Assembly: GCA_029882335.1 (NCBI GenBank)
Contig: JAOUKW010000083.1
Coordinates: 1 to 12,182, forward strand
Source: Candidatus Heimdallarchaeota archaeon
GTDB lineage: Archaea; Asgardarchaeota; Heimdallarchaeia; Heimdallarchaeales; Kariarchaeaceae
Length of the DNA: 12,182 nt
Direction: 5' to 3'
The first letter of the stretch is position 1; each line of letters opens with the position of its first letter. Below, one piece after another: positions 8,064 to 12,182 of this stretch. Position numbers and translations under genes: made by a program. Under the pieces are notes generated by a model. It made no database searches. It was not told where the DNA came from and saw nothing but the letters and a program-made list of their open reading frames with translations.

Positions 8064-8705
8064 GTAACAATGCAGTAAAACCTAGTTATAGGATTGAAAC
8101 AATTGCCTTCTCGTCATAACGACAAGTTGCGTGAGAGTGTAACAATGCAGTAAAACCTAGTTATAGGATTGAAACATACATATTCAATTTAAATTAATAT
8201 CTATACAATTATGTGTAACAATGCAGTAAAACCTAGTTATAGGATTGAAACACAGAATACATTTTAGAATAATATTTCAAATCTTCTGTAACAATGCAGT
8301 AAAACCTAGTTATAGGATTGAAACGAAGCATTTTGGATTATAAATGTTGTCATCTTTTTAGTAACAATGCAGTAAAACCTAGTTATAGGATTGAAACTTT
8401 TGTTTAAACTCCTAAACATACAATTGGCAAATTCTGGTGAGTAACAATGCAGTAAAACCTAGTTATAGGATTGAAACATACTATATAGTTTCATTTTCTA
8501 AATCCTCTTTCATTTGTAACAATGCAGTAAAACCTAGTTATAGGATTGAAACTTTATGATATCTCGTACAAATACATTATCACTGAAATTTGTAACAATG
8601 CAGTAAAACCTAGTTAGAGGATTGAAACTGGAATTCGCGTTTGTAAGTCTCAAAGCTCCTATCTATGTAACAATGCAGTAAAACTTAGTCATAGGAGTGT
8701 GAAAT
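8064..8705 (+). CRISPR. CRISPR array, 9 repeats of 37 nt and 8 spacers, no cas genes in window
   Basis: Repeats start at 8064, 8139, 8215, 8288, 8361, 8441, 8516, 8592 and 8667. Each starts GTAACAATGC and ends ATTGAAAC. The first seven are identical; the eighth has one change (TTATAGG to TTAGAGG); the ninth is degenerate, with substitutions and a two-base gain near its end. Spacers are 38, 39, 36, 36, 43, 38, 39 and 38 nt and share no similarity. Each repeat contains CCTA-GTTA-TAGG, a 4-bp hairpin whose 3' base is followed by exactly eight bases, ATTGAAAC. This is the classic Cas6 cut site and crRNA 5' handle of type I or III systems. Handle orientation and right-hand decay agree on plus-strand transcription with the leader on the left. 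The subtype cannot be fixed without cas genes, which must be supplied from elsewhere. Confidence 0.98.
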
Positions 8706-8707
8706 TC

Positions 8708-8887
8708 ATGTTGATCTATTCAATATTCTCAATTTTTACTATCACATATTTACTTAAAATGAAAATTACTATATTTTTATGGCGGTTAGTGGTGATTTTA
8801 CTAATTGTTAATATTCAGTTCCTCATCTTCTATAATTTTCAATTAATTTATTCAAATAATTTAATTAATATACATTGTAAAGTATAA
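8708..8887 (+). CDS. Doubtful small hydrophobic protein after the array
   Basis: A 59-codon frame with two hydrophobic stretches (about 1-15 and 20-45) that could be membrane helices. The ATG at 8708 is preferred to GTG 8699, because AGGAG at 8693-8697, inside the last CRISPR repeat, is 10 bases before it. T-rich intergenic DNA easily gives Ile/Leu/Phe-rich frames, and no family is recognised, so it may be spurious. Runs of five T at 8733-8737 and 8774-8778 could equally serve as terminators of the array transcript. Confidence 0.25.
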   Translation: MLIYSIFSIFTITYLLKMKITIFLWRLVVILLIVNIQFLIFYNFQLIYSNNLINIHCKV

Positions 8888-8907
8888 AAAATGAAAAAAT
8901 ACCTACA

Positions 8908-8916
8908 TTTTTATTA
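8908..8916 (+). promoter_or_regulatory. TATA box of the globin gene (decides the start)
   Basis: TTTTTATTA centred about 25 bp before ATG 8938, the same spacing as the other leaderless genes here. The alternative GTG at 8923 would be only 10 bp from this box. A second TATA-like GTATAAAAA at 8882-8890 would suit a short leader instead. Confidence 0.45.
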
Positions 8917-8937
8917 AAGAAAGTGGCTCAAAAAATA

Positions 8938-9351
8938 ATGAAACTAAGTGATGATGAAGTTCAGAAAGTCAAAGCTGTTTGGCAACAAGTAATATCTCAA
9001 AAAGATGAAGCTTCAAAATATTTTTACGATAGATTATTTACAATTGCTCCAGAAATTAAACCCTTGTTTAAATTGGATGGTGTACGGCAAAGAAGTTTGT
9101 TAATGGATATATTAAACTTAATGGCAACTCGTGCTGACAGGATTAATGAAATAGAAGAAACTTTTGTGAATCTAGGGATTAGGCATGTAAAATATGGTGC
9201 TGAAGAAAAATATTATCCGGTTGTTCGTGATGTTCTTATGGATGTATTTGATAAATTTGCACCTAATGATTTAGATGACTCTACCAAACAAATTTGGACT
9301 AAATTACATGGGCATGTATCAAAAATAATGATCAGCCAATTGTCAAATTAA
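8938..9351 (+). CDS. Single-domain globin (bacterial/flavohaemoglobin-like, 3-on-3 fold)
   Basis: Haem protein binding O2 and probably NO; cytosolic. The 137 residues cover one globin fold without reductase or sensor domains. Key residues by alignment from memory with Hell's Gate globin I and Vitreoscilla globin: Tyr30 (B10, FYDRLF), Phe44 (CD1, PLF), Gln51 (E7, RQRSLLM), proximal His83 (F8, GIRHVKYG), and the YYPVV segment of helix G. Tyr-B10 with Gln-E7 is typical of high O2 affinity and NO dioxygenation. An electron donor is not encoded nearby. ATG 8938 is chosen over in-frame GTG 8923 because of the TATA spacing and because helix A starts at once; the GTG would add five residues. It faces the longin-like gene with 44 bp between stops. 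Family assignment is firm, physiological role inferred. Confidence 0.92.
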   Translation: MKLSDDEVQKVKAVWQQVISQKDEASKYFYDRLFTIAPEIKPLFKLDGVRQRSLLMDILNLMATRADRINEIEETFVNLGIRHVKYGAEEKYYPVVRDVLMDVFDKFAPNDLDDSTKQIWTKLHGHVSKIMISQLSN

Positions 9352-9395
9352 TGGTATTCATAAATTAGTCAATTAACGTCTTAGATTATACTATA

Positions 9396-9926
9396 TTATT
9401 TTTTAATTAAACTTCTAAATTTATCTTTGAACTTTGTGAATATGGTTGACGATTGCTCTTGTTGTTCTCCGGTATCATCAACGAAGTACGCTCTTGTGGA
9501 TTGAATTCGATCCTTTGGTATCAATCCCAAATTAATTACATCATTAACAAAATCTGTATATTGTTTTTCTGTAATGGCATAGGATTTGATATTTTTTTCG
9601 TATTTTTTCGTGAATAAATCTGATACTTGCTCGAGTTTAGTATTTATTATATCATTATCTACACTTTGTGGATTAACAAATACAACTGTATACTCGCCTG
9701 ATGTTTTTAGATTTAATTTTACGTTGGGGAAATTTAAATTTTGAATATCTCCAGAAAAAACTTCTCTACCAAAACTTTGTAATGCGGCAATGAAACCAGT
9801 GTGCAATGGATGTTGTTCTGCGTGTGACATGCAAAAATCAGAGACGGTACATCCAGCAAATACTGGAAGTCCTGAATTATTCATCACATATAAGTCATAT
9901 ATCATTACATCTTCTTGATTTGACAT
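9396..9926 (-). CDS. Longin/roadblock-like small protein
   Basis: A 176-residue protein resembling archaeal longin-like (profilin-like) domains common in Asgard genomes. It starts with a beta strand IYDLYVMNNSGLPVF (9-23), in which the 'xxSGLPVF' turn is typical. Next comes the HTGFIAALQSFGREVFSG helix (42-59), then strands at 68-85 and a long amphipathic helix (about 95-110). A low-complexity linker (151-160, QQEQSS) leads to a basic amphipathic tail (164-176) that could touch membranes. There is no signal peptide or enzyme motif. Such domains usually act as scaffolds or partners of small Ras-like GTPases, but no GTPase is in the window. A TTTTTATT box lies about 25 bp before the ATG; a GGAG at 9940-9943 is somewhat far. 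The T6 at 9399-9404 in its last codons may terminate the globin transcript. The assignment rests on pattern recognition. Confidence 0.65.
   Translation of the reverse strand: MSNQEDVMIYDLYVMNNSGLPVFAGCTVSDFCMSHAEQHPLHTGFIAALQSFGREVFSGDIQNLNFPNVKLNLKTSGEYTVVFVNPQSVDNDIINTKLEQVSDLFTKKYEKNIKSYAITEKQYTDFVNDVINLGLIPKDRIQSTRAYFVDDTGEQQEQSSTIFTKFKDKFRSLIKK
9399..9404 (+). terminator. T6 run, candidate terminator of the globin transcript
   Basis: Six T on the plus strand 48 bases after the globin stop. They fall in the last two lysine codons of the convergent gene, so the same bases serve as coding sequence on the other strand. Confidence 0.35.
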
Positions 9927-9946
9927 ATTGACATATCAACTCCATT

Positions 9947-9955
9947 GAATAAAAA
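9947..9955 (-). promoter_or_regulatory. TATA box of the longin-like gene
   Basis: TTTTTATTC on the minus strand, centred about 25 bp before the ATG at 9926. It is nearly identical to the box of the facing globin gene (TTTTTATTA). A second AT-rich box near 9972-9980 could give a leadered transcript using GGAG. Confidence 0.4.
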
Positions 9956-10180
9956 CAATTGCTTATTCTAAGGTTTAAATTACATTTATCTAGATCTAAT
10001 AAAACCTTACTTCAGACTCTTATCATGTGATAAACAATATATACTCATTATCATAATTTACAAATTTGGTTCTCAATAAATTGTTGATCTGGTTACAATA
10101 ACTAGTTATTCTTCTCTCAAATGTACTGTTGAAACCACACAATGGTTTTATTGTAATTATATGTGAAGTAATGAAATCTA

Positions 10181-10215
10181 TTTAATATTACCCTATTATT
10201 ACCTGCTTAAGGTAA
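10181..10215 (+). promoter_or_regulatory. Promoter and start-abutting inverted repeat of the NYN gene
   Basis: TTTAATAT at 10181-10188 lies about 31 bp before the ATG, predicting a start near 10210 and little or no leader. TTACCT (10199-10204) and AGGTAA (10210-10215) form a perfect 6-bp inverted repeat with a 5-base spacer that ends directly at ATG 10216. It covers the predicted start site, where a bound protein would block transcription. The rest of 9956-10180 shows no other clear signal. Confidence 0.4.
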
Positions 10216-11442
10216 ATGGTAGACAATATATATGAGATTACAGTGAAAAATCTGGCTGAATATTCTAAATTAACAACCCAGTGGCCAAAATATCTTATTA
10301 CAAACAACAAACAGCGAAAGGATTATATTGTTTCTCAAAGAAAAAATCCCCTATCCTTTGGAAGATGTACATTTTCATTAGATAATCCCAGTATTTACTC
10401 CTACTTTATCACGGACTCTGATATTTCATTCATCCCCTGTAGAAACAACGAAACAAAGTACAATATCTTTGATTTACGAACATTAGTAGATTACAGTATG
10501 GTTAATGGATATATTAAAACAAAAATTGGTAAATTCATATCAACCATTACTAAGACCCCGAGTATGAATTACATAAAGGTAAATATACAAATAGACAATG
10601 AAGATATCACATTCTACATCTTGGGTTATAAAACTGCATTAATTGAAAATTTAAAATTAGAACTGGAAGTAGCACTTGAAACTATATTTGAAAGAAAAAG
10701 AGGTAAATCTTATGTTCTTTGGGATTTTGAAAATGTAAGACTCAATGAAGATCCGACATACAATCAGGTACTTCAAGGATTGATAAATCAACATAGCCCT
10801 TATGAAACAATGCTATGTTTTTCTTCAAGACCTCTTTCCAAAGAACTAACCATTCAGATAACAAAACTTGGTTTTCAAATTAGAAAAGTATCACCTGGTA
10901 AAAATGCAGTGGATATACAATCTATTCTTGAATTCACCGAAATCATTTCCAAAGAAGGTGCATCTAATGTTGAATTTCTATTGTTGATCGCTGGTGATAA
11001 TGATTATGTTAAATTTGTTGATTTTCTACATAGCAAAGGAATAAAAGTTCAAGTTATAGCAAATAGTTCAAGTCTTGGTAATGATTTAAAGAATGCAATA
11101 ATTACAACATCACTTGTAGAATTGGATGTTGAGGTTGAAAAAGAAAGAACAAAAAGTAAAAACATGGAGAGAATTAGTGATTTTAAATTAATTCTTGAGG
11201 ATGATGATTTCAAACAACTTCACAATGTATTATTCAATAAATCTATGTTGTTTCATGAATTATTACAACAAATAAGACTAAAAAGCCCAGATTGGAAGAA
11301 AAGAACCAATAATAAAGGGCCATTGGATTATTTAATGTATTTGAAAGATGAATTTGATATTATTGAAATCATAAATCAGGATAATAAGAAGAAAATTAGC
11401 TTTACTACTAATTATCAAATTCTATTGAATTTAAGTAACTAA
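10216..11442 (+). CDS. NYN (PIN-like) nuclease-domain protein with unknown N-terminal domain
   Basis: Probably a metal-dependent RNA-cleaving protein. Residues 165-300 fit the NYN domain: the first acidic motif WDFENV (D170, N173), CFSSRPLSKEL after strand 2, NAVDIQSILE (D233), and LLIAGDNDYVKFVDFL (D261, D263) followed by GIKVQVIA. All acidic residues expected for Mg2+ binding are there. The N-terminal 150 residues are a mixed alpha/beta region I do not recognise. A charged, coiled-coil-like stretch (305-315) links to a C-terminal domain (about 318-405) that looks helical and could be a winged-helix or LOTUS-like module, as NYN proteins often carry one; this is inference. No RNA-processing partner is nearby. 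It is divergent from the longin-like gene. Domain call is firm, biological role open. Confidence 0.85.
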   Translation: MVDNIYEITVKNLAEYSKLTTQWPKYLITNNKQRKDYIVSQRKNPLSFGRCTFSLDNPSIYSYFITDSDISFIPCRNNETKYNIFDLRTLVDYSMVNGYIKTKIGKFISTITKTPSMNYIKVNIQIDNEDITFYILGYKTALIENLKLELEVALETIFERKRGKSYVLWDFENVRLNEDPTYNQVLQGLINQHSPYETMLCFSSRPLSKELTIQITKLGFQIRKVSPGKNAVDIQSILEFTEIISKEGASNVEFLLLIAGDNDYVKFVDFLHSKGIKVQVIANSSSLGNDLKNAIITTSLVELDVEVEKERTKSKNMERISDFKLILEDDDFKQLHNVLFNKSMLFHELLQQIRLKSPDWKKRTNNKGPLDYLMYLKDEFDIIEIINQDNKKKISFTTNYQILLNLSN

Positions 11443-11762
11443 GTAGTATGACTTGACGTGAGGACAATATACCATTTCTCTAGTTTGTAAACTAACGGAT
11501 TAATCTAGATATATAATGCTTATACATTTGAATTGGTTACTACAATCACTGGATTAGTTATTCCACTGGAATATTTAATATGGGAATACGAGCATATAAA
11601 TATGGCTTGTAATTAAAATTTGTAAATTTATCACCTTATATTTGCTAGGGTCTGATTAATGTCAAACCCACATATTTGGTGCATAATAGTATACTAAAAG
11701 ACAATTTGTTAATGTATTTGAAATACGTATATTTCTGCTCAACAATTGTATGATTATTGAAT
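11443..11762. other. 320-bp gap between convergent genes
   Basis: No ORF longer than about 14 codons is convincing. It contains a palindrome TAGTTTGTAAACTA at 11481-11494, a TATA-like CATATAAAT at 11593-11601, and a stem-loop at 11648-11669. TATA box and stem-loop lie in the order expected for a small non-coding RNA gene on the plus strand, but no known RNA family is recognised. Confidence 0.4.
11648..11669. other. Stem-loop GGGTCTGA / TCAAACCC
   Basis: Eight-base arms (11648-11655 and 11662-11669) pair with one C-A mismatch around a TTAATG loop. It is the most GC-rich element of the gap. No T-run follows, so it is not a typical terminator; it may be RNA structure or a protein site. Confidence 0.35.
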
Positions 11763-12182
11763 TCAATAGGCACTGTCATGACGAGTTATAATTTTTCCTG
11801 GTCTATTTTCAGTTTGTAAATTATTTTCTACAACAAGTTTTCCATTTACTAGTACATGAACTATTCCATCTGGATATTGATGTGGATCACGATATGTAGC
11901 CCTATCAATCACTTTATCCTTATCTAAAATAACGATATCGGCATACATTCCCTCTCGTATTAAACCTCTATCAAATATACCCATTGTCTGTGCAGGATAG
12001 GATGTCATCTTTCTTATTGCATGTTCAAATGACAATACACCTTGTTCACGAGAGTATTTACCTAGTATTCGAGGGTATGTGCCATAGGAACGCGGATGAG
12101 GTTTTCCCTTATTCAAGGTAGTCACTGAACAATCAGTACCAAACATGGTGAGGTCATCTTTCATTATCTGTTCCACATCATC
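11763..12182 (-). CDS. N-acyl-D-amino-acid deacylase (amidohydrolase), C-terminal part
   Basis: Hydrolyses N-acyl-D-amino acids (or related N-acylated compounds) to free amino acid and carboxylate; metal-dependent amidohydrolase. The frame runs off the window edge, so only about 139 of the usual 480-540 residues are seen, and the apparent GTG start at 12176 is internal. Counting from that GTG, conserved landmarks are FGTDCS (12-17), whose Asp is the family's catalytic/metal residue; the HPRSYGTYPRILGKYSRE block (27-44); and the MTSYPAQ helix. GLIREGMYADIVILD (72-86) is the small beta-sandwich domain, followed by DPHQYPDGIVHVLVNGKLV. Dihydroorotase- and imidazolonepropionase-like relatives share only part of this. 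Substrate range cannot be settled without the N-terminal metal-binding motif. It converges on the NYN gene. Confidence 0.9.
   Translation of the reverse strand, partial: DDVEQIMKDDLTMFGTDCSVTTLNKGKPHPRSYGTYPRILGKYSREQGVLSFEHAIRKMTSYPAQTMGIFDRGLIREGMYADIVILDKDKVIDRATYRDPHQYPDGIVHVLVNGKLVVENNLQTENRPGKIITRHDSAY

Noticed and set aside
8923..8937. GTG at 8923 as globin start
   Set aside because: Only about 10 bp from the TATA box and without ribosome binding site; ATG 8938 has the leaderless spacing seen in neighbours. It remains possible if the TATA-like box at 8882 is used.
11580..11612. Ten-codon frame starting MGIRAYKYGL in the convergent gap
   Set aside because: Too short, no ribosome binding site, and no TATA box at the leaderless distance.

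Overview
The window looks like chromosomal DNA from a low-GC (about 30% by eye) archaeon. The evidence is a class I lysyl-tRNA synthetase, a GHMP-type homoserine kinase paired with threonine synthase, archaeal TATA boxes about 25 bp ahead of start codons (leaderless genes), and a small longin-like protein. The longin-like protein, the globin and the D-aminoacylase relative together suggest an Asgard archaeon (Heimdall-type lineages), but that placement is inference; no rRNA or other marker is present.

Left part (1-5130): the 3' part of lysS, a 250-bp gap with a T8 terminator and a promoter, the overlapping thrB-thrC pair (last two steps of threonine synthesis), and, convergent with thrC across only 17 bp, a CPA2-type Na+(K+)/H+ antiporter on the minus strand.

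Middle (5131-8922): a 588-residue helical protein I do not recognise, about 560 bp without a convincing gene, then a compact promoter/palindrome/ribosome-binding-site block driving a small unrecognised ORF. A second tiny ORF overlaps it by TAATG. A CRISPR array follows: nine 37-nt repeats and eight spacers of 36-43 nt, with no cas genes in the window. Repeat handle, hairpin, terminal repeat decay and a TATA box all agree that the array is transcribed on the plus strand. The decayed last repeat lies directly against a doubtful small hydrophobic ORF.

Right part (8923-12182): a single-domain globin with Tyr-B10/Gln-E7/His-F8, a convergent longin-like small protein, a divergent protein with a central NYN (PIN-like) nuclease domain, a long 320-bp convergent gap with a stem-loop, and the C-terminal part of an N-acyl-D-amino-acid deacylase.

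The most noteworthy points are the cas-less array behind a small ORF with an operator-like palindrome at its predicted start site, the recurring TATA-to-start spacing of about 25 bp, the globin with high-affinity-type haem-pocket residues, and two proteins (588 aa; N-terminal part of the NYN protein) with no recognised fold. I find no complete new defence system; the candidates are modest and stated as such.
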